Shown here: one piece after another, positions 1 to 8,636 of the stretch
Layout: the number at the start of each line of letters is the position of its first letter
How positions within the stretch are numbered: position 1 is the stretch's first letter
Source of the DNA: Hirschia sp964351655
Lineage (GTDB): Bacteria > Pseudomonadota > Alphaproteobacteria > Caulobacterales > Hyphomonadaceae
Assembly (NCBI GenBank): GCA_964351655.1
Contig: CAYGPD010000018.1
Coordinates: 1-58,556, forward strand
DNA: 58,556 nt
Reading direction: 5' to 3'
Made by a program: the position numbers and the translations under genes
Notes under the pieces: model-generated
What the model saw: only the letters and a program-made list of their open reading frames with translations
Told to the model about the DNA's origin: nothing
Database searches by the model: none

Positions 1-1665
1 CCCCAAAATGTAAGCGTTATTCAATCCATCTATCAGGGCGATAAACGCATTGCTCAATCGACATCGTCTGCCATGCAAATTCATGCCTCACAGGGGCAAA
101 CCTTCCAGCTTGATATGCCGATTGAAAAACCGCATCTCTGGTCTCCACGCACCCCCCATCTCTACACATTGGAAACCCAAATTTTGGTGGATGGAAACCA
201 AGTAGATTATAAAAACACGCGTTTTGGTATTCGTGAATTTGTTTTTAAAGACAACGATCTATATATCAATGGCGAGAAAACCTTCCTTCGCGGCGTCAAC
301 CGACATCAGGAATACCCATTTGTTGGATATGCGCTTTCGGATGCTGCTCAGTATCGAGATGCAAAGAAAATCAAAGAGGCTGGATTTGATTATATTCGCC
401 TCTCCCACTACCCCCAATCCCCTGCCTTTTTAGATGCATGTGACGAATTAGGTTTGGTCGTATTGGATGCTGTTTTAGGTTGGCAATATTATCAAGAAAC
501 ACCCCAATTTAAACAACAACTCTATCGCACAGCCCGCGACCTCATTCGCCGCGATAGAAACCATCCTTCTGTGCTGGCATGGGAAGTTTCAATCAATGAA
601 ACAAAAATGCCCATTCCTTTCATGGAAGAAATGCACAAAATCGTCAAAGAAGAATATCCTGAAGGCAATGCCTATTCTGCTGGATGGATGAATGAAGTCT
701 ACGATATTTACCTTCAAGCCCGCCAACACCGTCTGCGCCACTATGATAAGGTGCAAGCCAAGCCCTACTCCGTCTCTGAATATGGGGATTGGGAATATTA
801 CTCATCCAATAAAGGCTTTAACCAGCACAACTGGTCCAAGGATGAACGTGCGGAAAACAATAGCCGCCAACGCCGAAGAGATGGTGAAGCAAAACTCTTG
901 CAGCAAGCACGCAATATGCAAGAATCTCACAATGATAATCTTCAAAACACACCGGCATTCTCAGATAGCTATTGGGTGATGTATGATTACAATCGTGGAT
1001 ATCATCCAGATATTGAAGCCTCTGGCGTTATGGACATCTTCCGCTTGCCAAAATTTGGATATTATTTCTACGCAAGCCAACGCTCGCCAGATGCAGAATC
1101 CAACGCAGAGCCTATTCTCAAAATCGCATCATTATGGACACCCGATTCCACATCAAATGTGAAAGTCTTCTCCAATGTGGATGAGGTAGAACTTTTCTTG
1201 AACGGAAAGTCTATCGGGAAACAAACACCCGACACGGATTCAATCTCAACACACCTTCCACACCCGCCTTTTACCTTCCAATTGGACCAGTATGAAAGCG
1301 GAACCCTATCAGCCATAGGTTATATAGGTGGCAAAGCGGTCGCAGAAGACAAGGTGAGCACACCCACAGCCCTAGCAGGCCTAAAGCTGGCACTGGACAC
1401 AAGCGGACATGAGCCCACGCAGAACGACGTTTTATTCGTCTATATTCACGCAATAGATGCAAACGGCACCACGCTTCCTAATGAAAATTCTAGGCTAGAC
1501 TTTAAAATAGATGGCGACGCCGCCCTCATGAATCCAGACGCCATTACCTTCGAAGCAGGCATAGCGACAGCGCTTATTCGTACAGGGAAAAAAGGTGGCA
1601 AAATCACGCTTACCGCGACACATGAAAACGCACATTCCGCAAGCCTAGACATCATCACGAAATAA
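1..1665 (+). CDS. Glycoside hydrolase family 2 (beta-galactosidase-like), 5' end outside window
   Basis: The frame is open from base 1, so the start lies upstream of the window; the internal ATG at 73 is not the real start. The visible 554 codons hold the end of the GH2 beta-sandwich, the TIM barrel (FGIREF, RGVNRHQE, IRLSHYPQ, RRDRNHPSVLAWE) and a C-terminal part with an ELFLNGKSIG motif of the DUF4982 type plus an Ig-like/invasin-like domain from about codon 450. The likely acid/base Glu is in WEVSINE (codon 200 from the window start) and the likely nucleophile is the first Glu of SEYGDWE (codon 260). The family cleaves beta-linked sugars from oligosaccharides, usually in the periplasm or outside the cell. 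It lies 62 bp before a second, only distantly similar GH2 gene, so the two probably form one transcription unit. The exact substrate cannot be told from sequence. Confidence 0.9.
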   Translation, partial: PQNVSVIQSIYQGDKRIAQSTSSAMQIHASQGQTFQLDMPIEKPHLWSPRTPHLYTLETQILVDGNQVDYKNTRFGIREFVFKDNDLYINGEKTFLRGVNRHQEYPFVGYALSDAAQYRDAKKIKEAGFDYIRLSHYPQSPAFLDACDELGLVVLDAVLGWQYYQETPQFKQQLYRTARDLIRRDRNHPSVLAWEVSINETKMPIPFMEEMHKIVKEEYPEGNAYSAGWMNEVYDIYLQARQHRLRHYDKVQAKPYSVSEYGDWEYYSSNKGFNQHNWSKDERAENNSRQRRRDGEAKLLQQARNMQESHNDNLQNTPAFSDSYWVMYDYNRGYHPDIEASGVMDIFRLPKFGYYFYASQRSPDAESNAEPILKIASLWTPDSTSNVKVFSNVDEVELFLNGKSIGKQTPDTDSISTHLPHPPFTFQLDQYESGTLSAIGYIGGKAVAEDKVSTPTALAGLKLALDTSGHEPTQNDVLFVYIHAIDANGTTLPNENSRLDFKIDGDAALMNPDAITFEAGIATALIRTGKKGGKITLTATHENAHSASLDIITK

Positions 1666-1672
1666 TAAAGCC

Positions 1673-1699
1673 AGATATATCAATTTGTTAGATATATCT
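1673..1699. repeat. Inverted repeat between the two GH2 genes
   Basis: Perfect 9-bp arms AGATATATC (1673-1681) and GATATATCT (1691-1699) flank a 9-bp loop, starting just after the first GH2 stop codon. There is no T-run, so it is more likely an mRNA stem-loop or an operator for the second gene than an intrinsic terminator. Confidence 0.5.
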
Positions 1700-1727
1700 C
1701 ACTTCATTTCACTCAAAGGATATGCCC

Positions 1728-4211
1728 ATGCGCATTCTCACAATCGCCGCGCTCATTCCATCTGCATTTATCGCCTCAAGCGGATGCGCAAACCTGCTCG
1801 CCCAAACCAGCCAGAGCACCGCACTTACGCAAAAGGAAACAGCCTCTCCCCGCACACGCACCTTGCTCACAAAAGACTGGAAATTCGAGCTAGGCGAGAA
1901 ATATGATGGTGCCTATGAAATCGATCTTAACGACAGCAAATGGCGCACCCTAGACCTACCCCATGACTGGAGTATTGAAGGCGAATACAAACAAGACAAT
2001 CCCGCTGGTGCACGCGGTGGCTTTCTCCCTGGCGGTATCGGATGGTATCGCAAATCATTGAATTGGGACGAAAAATTTGAAGGCAAATCTGTCAGCCTCA
2101 CCTTTGACGGCGTCTATATGAACCCCGAAGTCTACCTCAATGGTAAAAAAATGTGGTCCCAACCCTATGGCTATACCGGCTTTAGTTTTGACATCACAGA
2201 CCACCTCGAAAAGGGCAATAATATCATCGCCGTAGGTGTCGATAACGAAAACCTACCCAGTGGCCGCTGGTATACTGGCTCGGGCATATACCGTAATGTT
2301 TGGCTCACCATCACTGACCCGATACACGTCATAGAGAATGGCTCTTTTGTCCGCGCAGACAATATCTCAAAGGCGCAAGCAACCCTGCACACAACGCACG
2401 ATATTGCCAATGATACTGACACACCGATCGAAGCACTCGCCATCGTTAAAATCAAAGCGCCCAATGGCAAGATCGTCGCGCAAACCAGCTCCACAATCAC
2501 GTTAGATGCCAATAAACAAACCAGTATTGCGCATGAACTGAATGTCAAAAACCCCGCTTTATGGTCCCCCGCATCCCCTTCACTCTACACAAGCATTCTA
2601 GAAATTCATAAAGAAAATCAACTCATTGATACATATGAAACCCGCACCGGTATTCGTAATCTGGAGTTCACCGTCGATCGCGGTTTCCTCATAAATGGCC
2701 AGCCTCTTGAAATCCAAGGCATGTGTCTTCATCATGATGCTGGCGGCGTCGGCGCAGCGGTCCCAAAGGATGTATGGCGCTACCGCCTCTCCCTCCTGAA
2801 AAAAGCAGGTGTGAACGCTGTGCGCACCGCGCATAATCCCTTTGCACCCGAATTTTATGACCTTACAGATGAGCTTGGTATCATGGTCATGGATGAAGCC
2901 TTTGACGGCTGGGAAACCAAGAAAGCTGCCGCTGATTATGGCTTATTCTTTGAAGATTGGTGGCAGCGCGACTTAGACAGCTTCATCAAGCGTGATCGCA
3001 ATCATCCAAGTGTCATCATGTGGAGCATTGGGAATGAAGTCAAAAGCGCCACAGAGGAAACACAAGAAAAACTCGTCAACTATGTTAAATCACTGGACGA
3101 TACCCGCCCCGTCACCCAAGGCCGTGGATATTATCTCTCACACGCTGATATTGCGGGCTTTAACGGGCATGGAGAGTATGTGAACGGCATTGAAGACTTT
3201 CATGCCGAACACCCTGACACACCTATTATAGGAACTGAAGTCACCCATACTCTCCACACGCGCGGATTGTACAAATCAAAAACAGAAATCCGTGACCGCG
3301 ATATTCTTAAAAACGCGAAAAAATGGGCTGAACTCAAAGACAAAGTCTACGAGGTTCCTGATCTTACCGAAGAGGAAGTTTGGCCAGAAGTCTCAACACT
3401 TCACGCCTCCTCATTTGATAATAATATCGTGCGCATGCCCATCCGTGAGGAAATAAAGCTTGCACGTAAACTCCCCTATTTATTGGGCACATTTCGATGG
3501 ACGGGCTTTGATTATTTAGGAGAATCTCGCGGATGGCCAGCGCGAACCACCAATTATGGAGTCGTCGATTTAGCGGGTTTTCCTAAAGGGCCATATTACC
3601 TCTATCAAAGCCAATGGACGACAAAACCGATGGTGTATTTAGAGCCTCACTGGACCCACCCAGGCAAAGAAGGCACCACACTGCCAGTCATCGCTTACAC
3701 TAATCTTGAAAAGGCAGAACTTTTCGTCAACGGGAAATCCCAAGGCGAAAAAATCATGACAGATGATCTGCAAATTCAATGGAATGTCCCTTACCAACCC
3801 GGCGAAATCAAAGTCATTGCACGCGGAGAAAAAGGCGAAACACAGACCATGATCCGCAAAACTGCCGATGCGCCCGCTAAGCTTTCCGTCTCGGCAGACC
3901 GTCAAACGTTACCTGCCGATAATGTGTCGGTTGCACGTATAGAAATCGATATTGTCGATGAAAAAGGCGTCCCCGTCCCCTCCGCAGATAACCGTGTTAA
4001 AGTCTCAGTATCAGGTGGCGGTAAACTTATCGCACTTGAAAGCGGCGCGATTTTAGATCTTGAGTCAACCAAAGCAGACAACCGGAAAGCCTTCAACGGA
4101 AAGCTCCTCGCGCTTGTGCAATCAAACGGCTTAAACCAGCCCATTCAAGTAACGTTAGAAAGTTCTAACTTACAAACACAAACCTTGAAAATAGACACTC
4201 GCGCGCCCTAA
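1728..4211 (+). CDS. Glycoside hydrolase family 2, beta-galactosidase-like exported protein
   Basis: 827 residues. ATG 1728 is preferred over ATG 1722 because AAAGGA (1715-1720) sits 7 nt before 1728 but only 1 nt before 1722. The N-terminus is a signal peptide with a weak lipobox (SSGC), so it may be a lipoprotein. Domain order: sugar-binding jelly roll (about 40-200, with LPHDW, GGIGWYRK and SGIYRNVW), Ig-like domain (about 210-310), TIM barrel (about 315-610), DUF4982-type domain with ELFVNGKSQG (about 660-720) and a C-terminal Ig-like domain. The acid/base Glu is about residue 437 (WSIGNE) and the nucleophile Glu about 504 (IIGTE). This is a complete, canonical exo-acting GH2 enzyme; beta-galactosidase is likely but related activities cannot be excluded. 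It follows another GH2 gene and ends at a strong terminator. Confidence 0.9.
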   Translation: MRILTIAALIPSAFIASSGCANLLAQTSQSTALTQKETASPRTRTLLTKDWKFELGEKYDGAYEIDLNDSKWRTLDLPHDWSIEGEYKQDNPAGARGGFLPGGIGWYRKSLNWDEKFEGKSVSLTFDGVYMNPEVYLNGKKMWSQPYGYTGFSFDITDHLEKGNNIIAVGVDNENLPSGRWYTGSGIYRNVWLTITDPIHVIENGSFVRADNISKAQATLHTTHDIANDTDTPIEALAIVKIKAPNGKIVAQTSSTITLDANKQTSIAHELNVKNPALWSPASPSLYTSILEIHKENQLIDTYETRTGIRNLEFTVDRGFLINGQPLEIQGMCLHHDAGGVGAAVPKDVWRYRLSLLKKAGVNAVRTAHNPFAPEFYDLTDELGIMVMDEAFDGWETKKAAADYGLFFEDWWQRDLDSFIKRDRNHPSVIMWSIGNEVKSATEETQEKLVNYVKSLDDTRPVTQGRGYYLSHADIAGFNGHGEYVNGIEDFHAEHPDTPIIGTEVTHTLHTRGLYKSKTEIRDRDILKNAKKWAELKDKVYEVPDLTEEEVWPEVSTLHASSFDNNIVRMPIREEIKLARKLPYLLGTFRWTGFDYLGESRGWPARTTNYGVVDLAGFPKGPYYLYQSQWTTKPMVYLEPHWTHPGKEGTTLPVIAYTNLEKAELFVNGKSQGEKIMTDDLQIQWNVPYQPGEIKVIARGEKGETQTMIRKTADAPAKLSVSADRQTLPADNVSVARIEIDIVDEKGVPVPSADNRVKVSVSGGGKLIALESGAILDLESTKADNRKAFNGKLLALVQSNGLNQPIQVTLESSNLQTQTLKIDTRAP

Positions 4212-4236
4212 AACGCCTATGTCATACGCGCAACGA

Positions 4237-4272
4237 AAAGCCCGAAAGAAGATAATTCTTTCGGGCTTTTTT
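4237..4272 (+). terminator. Rho-independent terminator after the GH2 pair
   Basis: Stem AAAGCCCGAAAGAA pairs with TTCTTTCGGGCTTT around a GATAA loop and ends in six T. It closes the GH2 unit. Read on the minus strand it also has a T-run, so it may serve the convergent SDR gene. Confidence 0.9.
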
Positions 4273-4322
4273 CTCATCAAGGCATGCGGGTGAACATCCC
4301 TTGCAGAGTATTTGAATAAATC

Positions 4323-5105
4323 TTATCCGCTATTGCGGTTACGCCCCGTCATCGGAAACTGCTCAATAGTGTGGATTGTGCCATTCACAGGTGCCGAAAG
4401 TGGTGACAGCCAAAATACAGCATGTGCCGCAACATCTTCTGGCTGAAGGAGTTTTCCACTCGGTGCCGCTAACGGACTCAAGTGATCCTGCCAATCATCT
4501 GGCGCACCCGCATCCTTTTGAATTTTGCGCTCGCCTTCTGTATACGTCCAACCGACATTGAGTTGATTGACACGGATTTTCTCCACACCCAATGCATCGC
4601 CTAAATTGCGGGTCATTGTCATGAGTGATCCTTTACTCATGGCATACATAAGCAAAAATGGCGCACCGCAATGCGCGTTGATCGACCCAATATTTACAAC
4701 TGATCCGGCTTTACCTTCTTCGCGACATACCTTCACAAGCTCTTGGATAAGCATGAGCGGAGAACGCACATTAATGTGAAACACGTGATCAAATTGAGAA
4801 GGCACATCCGTATCAATCGAGCTACGTGGAAACACGCCGGCATTATTGACTACGCCATCTATCGTCCCAAAAACCTCTTTCGTTTTCGTGGCAATTATTG
4901 AAGCTGCGTTCACATCAGCTAAGTCAGCTGCAACCCAGCTGGCGCGCTCTCCCAATTGAGCAGCTTTTTCAGCTAATACGGCCTCTTGCGTGCCATGAAG
5001 CATAACATTGCAGCCTTCAGCATGAGCTGCTTGTGCAATCGCCGCCCCTATCCCTGAGGATGATCCAGTCACAATAACTGTTTTACCCGATAAATTGAGG
5101 TTCAT
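4323..5105 (-). CDS. SDR-family NAD(P)-dependent oxidoreductase
   Basis: 260 residues if translation starts at ATG 5105, preceded by AAGGG about 11 nt upstream. The frame extends to an ATG at 5168, but those 21 extra residues do not fit the family's usual beginning. A classical short-chain dehydrogenase: nucleotide-binding TGSSSGIG (13-20), NNAG (87-90), and Ser141, Tyr154 and Lys158 of the catalytic set (YAMSK). The substrate is unknown. It is convergent with the GH2 genes and may act in sugar or alcohol oxidation, but only position suggests this. Confidence 0.9.
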   Translation of the reverse strand: MNLNLSGKTVIVTGSSSGIGAAIAQAAHAEGCNVMLHGTQEAVLAEKAAQLGERASWVAADLADVNAASIIATKTKEVFGTIDGVVNNAGVFPRSSIDTDVPSQFDHVFHINVRSPLMLIQELVKVCREEGKAGSVVNIGSINAHCGAPFLLMYAMSKGSLMTMTRNLGDALGVEKIRVNQLNVGWTYTEGERKIQKDAGAPDDWQDHLSPLAAPSGKLLQPEDVAAHAVFWLSPLSAPVNGTIHTIEQFPMTGRNRNSG

Positions 5106-5218
5106 AACTGGACGGCCCTTGTGTTGATCTATTCTACAATAATATTTCAAATTTATATTATCATACAATTAAATTACATCAACACCCAATGCCGTCCAAT
5201 TATGCAACCCCTACAATA

Positions 5219-5371
5219 TTAGTTTTTCGATGACGTCTCATCATCATTTTCGTCTTCTTCAGGCGGGACCGGCTGTGCCTCGCCCGGTGTCCATGACGGT
5301 GGATCACTTGCTGGAAATGAGTCATCTAACGTTTCGTCTATACGCTTCTCTTTTGGTTTTTCAGTAGACAT
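5219..5371 (-). CDS. Small conserved acidic protein with SFPASDPPSW motif
   Basis: 50 residues, acidic C-terminus (PPEEDENDDETSSKN). The central LDDSFPASDPPSWTPG resembles a motif I know from short hypothetical proteins of many alphaproteobacteria. The start is firm: AAGGAG lies 8 nt before ATG 5371. No signal peptide or membrane segment. Function unknown. It sits alone between the SDR gene and the divergent GDPD gene. Confidence 0.8.
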   Translation of the reverse strand: MSTEKPKEKRIDETLDDSFPASDPPSWTPGEAQPVPPEEDENDDETSSKN

Positions 5372-5528
5372 TGTTCAAACTCCTTCATTGAAAGCTGCAT
5401 GTCTAAATTAAACGCACCGATCCATGAGTTGTTCCTAGATCTACTCCATTGTGTTTTGTCATAAAAACGAAGCCCATTTTTGATTAATTGACCTAGACAT
5501 CGGCAATTTCAAATCACAGGATAAAATC

Positions 5529-6638
5529 GTGAAAATTCAATTCGGTTTAGTGTTAGCATGCCTCTCCCTCGCGGCCTGCCAAACCAGCACACCTCCCCCC
5601 ATTAAAACCACATCCGCCAGCAATACACCCATCGTCATCGCCCATCGCGGCGCAAGTGGATACCGCCCTGAGCACACGCTTGAAGCTTATAAGCTTGCTA
5701 TTGAACAAGGTGCTGATTTTATTGAACCAGACCTCGTTATGACAAAAGATGGACATTTCATCGCGCGTCACGAAAACGAAATCAGCTCCACAACGAATGT
5801 GGCAGACCACCCCGAATTTGCAGACAGAAAAACAACAAAGTCTGTCGAAGGACCATCTCATGAAGGCTGGTTTAGTGAAGACTTCACATTAGCAGAATTG
5901 AAGACACTGCGCGCAAAAGAACGCCTACCAGAATTCCGGCCTCAAAACACAGCTTTTGATAATAAGTTCGATGTCCCAACCCTTGAAGACATTATCTCAT
6001 TCACCCGTGAACAAAGCAAAATCCACAACCGCCCAATCGGCTTATACATCGAACTTAAACACCCTGCATATTTTTCGAGCATAGACCTTGCGATGGAAGA
6101 TGCATTTTTAAAAGTGTTGGAAGATTTTGACCTCAACACAACTCAAGCTGACATCCCGATTTTCATCCAGTGTTTTTGGCCTCAATCTTTAATGCAAATG
6201 CGTGAGAAAACTCCCCTTCCGCTCGTCTTCTTGATCTTATCGCAATCGCCGCCTGAATCTGTTTTGAAAGCAAATGGGATTTCACAATGGAGTGAAATTT
6301 ATAGTCTTGAAGGTTTAAAGCGTATGCGCAATTTTGCCGATGGTGTGGGTCCAAGTTTGGATCTTGTGCTTCCAAAAATAGTTGATGGTGAGCACATCCC
6401 AAGCACACTGATTGAAGATGCGCATCAGGCTGGTCTCAAAGTACACGCATGGACATTGCGGGCTGAAAACATGGCGCTACCAGAGGCCTACCGGACGGGA
6501 AGCACAGACCAAGCAGACTATGCAATACAACGCGGAAATATCGAAAAATTAGCCCGTGACCTGTTCGATGTAGGCATTGATGGGCTTTTCACGGACAATC
6601 CAGACCTTGTTGTGAAGGTCAAAAATGAGCTGAAATAG
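5529..6638 (+). CDS. Glycerophosphodiester phosphodiesterase, lipoprotein
   Basis: 369 residues starting at GTG 5529 with AGGA about 8 nt upstream. The signal peptide ends in the lipobox LAAC, so the enzyme should be membrane-anchored in the cell envelope. GDPD motifs are clear: IAHRGASGYRPEHT, FIEPDLVMTKDG and ARHE supply the two catalytic His and the metal ligands, and FTDNPD lies near the C-terminus. The GlpQ-type family splits glycerophosphodiesters into glycerol-3-phosphate and an alcohol. It converges on phoD, consistent with scavenging phosphate and glycerol from phospholipid debris. A 41-bp piece of this gene recurs, degraded, at 11339-11379. Confidence 0.93.
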   Translation: MKIQFGLVLACLSLAACQTSTPPPIKTTSASNTPIVIAHRGASGYRPEHTLEAYKLAIEQGADFIEPDLVMTKDGHFIARHENEISSTTNVADHPEFADRKTTKSVEGPSHEGWFSEDFTLAELKTLRAKERLPEFRPQNTAFDNKFDVPTLEDIISFTREQSKIHNRPIGLYIELKHPAYFSSIDLAMEDAFLKVLEDFDLNTTQADIPIFIQCFWPQSLMQMREKTPLPLVFLILSQSPPESVLKANGISQWSEIYSLEGLKRMRNFADGVGPSLDLVLPKIVDGEHIPSTLIEDAHQAGLKVHAWTLRAENMALPEAYRTGSTDQADYAIQRGNIEKLARDLFDVGIDGLFTDNPDLVVKVKNELK

Positions 6639-6669
6639 TTAGCTATTTTTCGCTAAAACACACAAAAAT

Positions 6670-6701
6670 AAGGCTGCACGCTTATCACGTGCAGCCTTTT
6701 T
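6670..6701. terminator. Bidirectional terminator between GDPD and phoD
   Basis: AAGGCTGCACG and CGTGCAGCCTT arms around the 7-nt loop CTTATCA are followed by T5 on the plus strand and preceded by an A-run that gives a U-run on the minus strand. It serves both convergent genes. Confidence 0.9.
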
Positions 6702-6723
6702 ATATCCCAGTCAGGTTCGATAT

Positions 6724-8478
6724 TTAGAGCGATTTAAGCTTGCTCATTCCACTGTTTAGCGCTGTTGAACGCATGGTTTTCACCGTATCAAGACTGTAGT
6801 TAGGCGTGTAAACATCTGATACTTTTATAAATTCTGCATCCACAGCCTCTTCACTCAAAGAGAGCAATGTATAGCCACGCCCAAATGCATCAAAGAAACG
6901 CACTTCTTCGTTTTTCTCTTCCATAAGCGCATTAATTTGCGGAATCGGCAAAATATCACCCAGTCCAGCCGACGTCACAGACGTACACCCAAACTCCACA
7001 CCGCGCAGCTCACCCTCTTTATCATGAAGATCATTCGCCCAAGCTGTGTGCGTGTCCCCTGTGAGAGTTACAAGGCGGGCATTCGCAGCTTTAGCAGACG
7101 CATAAAGCCGCTCCCTCGCCGCAACATATCCATCCCATGCATCCATATTCCATGTGAGGCCAAATTTGGAAAATTCGATATATTGTTTGGCATAAGGTGC
7201 TTTAGAATAGATAGCTTCTTTTTGCTCATCCGATAGCACGGCTGCGACATTTGGTGTCTTCACTTTGGCCATAATCACTTGATTTCCAAGGACTTGCCAC
7301 TTCTTACCTTCGGACGTTGAACGTTTAAATTCTGCCGCCAACCATTTCTCTTGAACTTCACCTAGCATGCTGCGTTCAGGGTTCATTGTTTCAGCAATAA
7401 TCTCCTGAACCTTCGCCATGCGCTGGTCTCCAGGCACTTTCATAGCGTCTTCAAATGTCAGTGGTTTTGACCTTCCAAGCAGACGAGATTCCAGCATGAA
7501 TAGAGAGGCTAGATCACCAATTTCAAACCCGCGATAGATGGATGCACGTGTCCTGCCTGCCACGGGGTCACGCACTGGCATCCATTCGAGATAGGCCTGC
7601 ACAGCAAGTGCTTTGCGTGTGCTCCATGGCCCCTCTTTGTCTGGTTGGTGGTTCTGTGCGCCTGTTCGGTAGGAGTCGTTAGCACTCTCATGATCATCCC
7701 ATGAACAATACCAAACGGCACGTGCATGCGCCTTTTGTAAGCTTTCATCTGCTTTATATTGCGCATGGCGTTTGCGGTAATCTTCAAGGCTCACAATCTC
7801 ATGCGCCGGCTCAACAACACGGCCTAATTTTGCACCAACATCTCCGCCATAGCCATCACTTCCATATTCGTAAAGATAATCACCTAAGTGAATGACAGCG
7901 TCCAATTCGTCACGCTTCGCAATTGCGTCATACACATTGAAAAATCCAAACGGGAAGTTTGAACACGACACAATAGCAGCCTTAAAAGGTGCCGTTCCAC
8001 TATCGGCTAGCGTTTTAGCGCGGCCCATTGGTGAAACGGTAATTCCCGAACGTGTTTCCACTACAAATGCGTAATAATATTGCGTGGCTGGGGTAAGGCC
8101 TTTCATATCAATTTTGACGGTATAATCACGGTCACTATTGGTTGTGAAAACAGCGCTTTTAGGCATTGGCAATGTTGCCAAACTGCCTTTTTCCAATTGA
8201 GATAAGTTTTCAATATCTTTGGCGTCTGTTGAAACGAAAACCACGCCCTGAATGGGACCATTTTCTGTGGTTGGCGTCACACGCGACCACAAGATCATGG
8301 CATTAGCAGTTGCATCACCAGCCGCAACACCATGCCCAAAATTCACCTCTCCATCAAAGGCGGAAACAGCTCTTTCGACAAGACCAAGATCACTCGCTGA
8401 TGGCGTTGCACACCCTGCTGCAAGCGCACTTGATGCTGCCCCAAAATAGAAAAAACGTCTTCTGGAAATATCCCGCAT
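6724..8478 (-). CDS. phoD: PhoD-type alkaline phosphatase/phosphodiesterase, Tat-exported
   Basis: 584 residues. The N-terminus has a twin-arginine signal (SRRRFFYFGAAS) and then AAGC, so it may be a Tat-exported lipoprotein. A PhoD N-terminal Fn3-like domain (GVAAGDATANAMILWSRVTP) precedes the metallophosphatase core with HLGDYLYEYG, WDDHE and LTGDTHTAW, which carry Ca/Fe-ligand residues of the family. PhoD releases phosphate from mono- and diesters in the periplasm or outside. The SD GGAG stands about 7-8 nt before the ATG. It lies 158 bp downstream of a TonB receptor on the same strand and converges on GDPD, which together suggest a phosphate-ester uptake locus. Confidence 0.95.
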   Translation of the reverse strand: MRDISRRRFFYFGAASSALAAGCATPSASDLGLVERAVSAFDGEVNFGHGVAAGDATANAMILWSRVTPTTENGPIQGVVFVSTDAKDIENLSQLEKGSLATLPMPKSAVFTTNSDRDYTVKIDMKGLTPATQYYYAFVVETRSGITVSPMGRAKTLADSGTAPFKAAIVSCSNFPFGFFNVYDAIAKRDELDAVIHLGDYLYEYGSDGYGGDVGAKLGRVVEPAHEIVSLEDYRKRHAQYKADESLQKAHARAVWYCSWDDHESANDSYRTGAQNHQPDKEGPWSTRKALAVQAYLEWMPVRDPVAGRTRASIYRGFEIGDLASLFMLESRLLGRSKPLTFEDAMKVPGDQRMAKVQEIIAETMNPERSMLGEVQEKWLAAEFKRSTSEGKKWQVLGNQVIMAKVKTPNVAAVLSDEQKEAIYSKAPYAKQYIEFSKFGLTWNMDAWDGYVAARERLYASAKAANARLVTLTGDTHTAWANDLHDKEGELRGVEFGCTSVTSAGLGDILPIPQINALMEEKNEEVRFFDAFGRGYTLLSLSEEAVDAEFIKVSDVYTPNYSLDTVKTMRSTALNSGMSKLKSL

Positions 8479-8596
8479 AGTCCCACTCCAATTTTAAACA
8501 ATGACGCCCTCAGACAACATCGCCTCAGGGTTAGCGCGCTAACAACGCGCGAAATAATACAATTTTTTCAATATACTAATGATGCATAGTCCAGCA

Positions 8597-8626
8597 CCTC
8601 TTCCCAATATTTCGATTGGGAAGAGG
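8597..8626 (-). repeat. Stem-loop between TonB receptor and phoD
   Basis: Perfect 12-bp arms CCTCTTCCCAAT and ATTGGGAAGAGG with the 6-nt loop ATTTCG, starting 10 bp after the receptor stop. There is no T-run, so it may stabilise the receptor mRNA or attenuate read-through into phoD. Confidence 0.7.
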
Positions 8627-8636
8627 CTAAATGAGA

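Noticed and set aside
5456..5466. Full Pho box before GDPD
   Set aside because: Only one half-site (TTGTCATAAAA) is present; the second repeat is missing.
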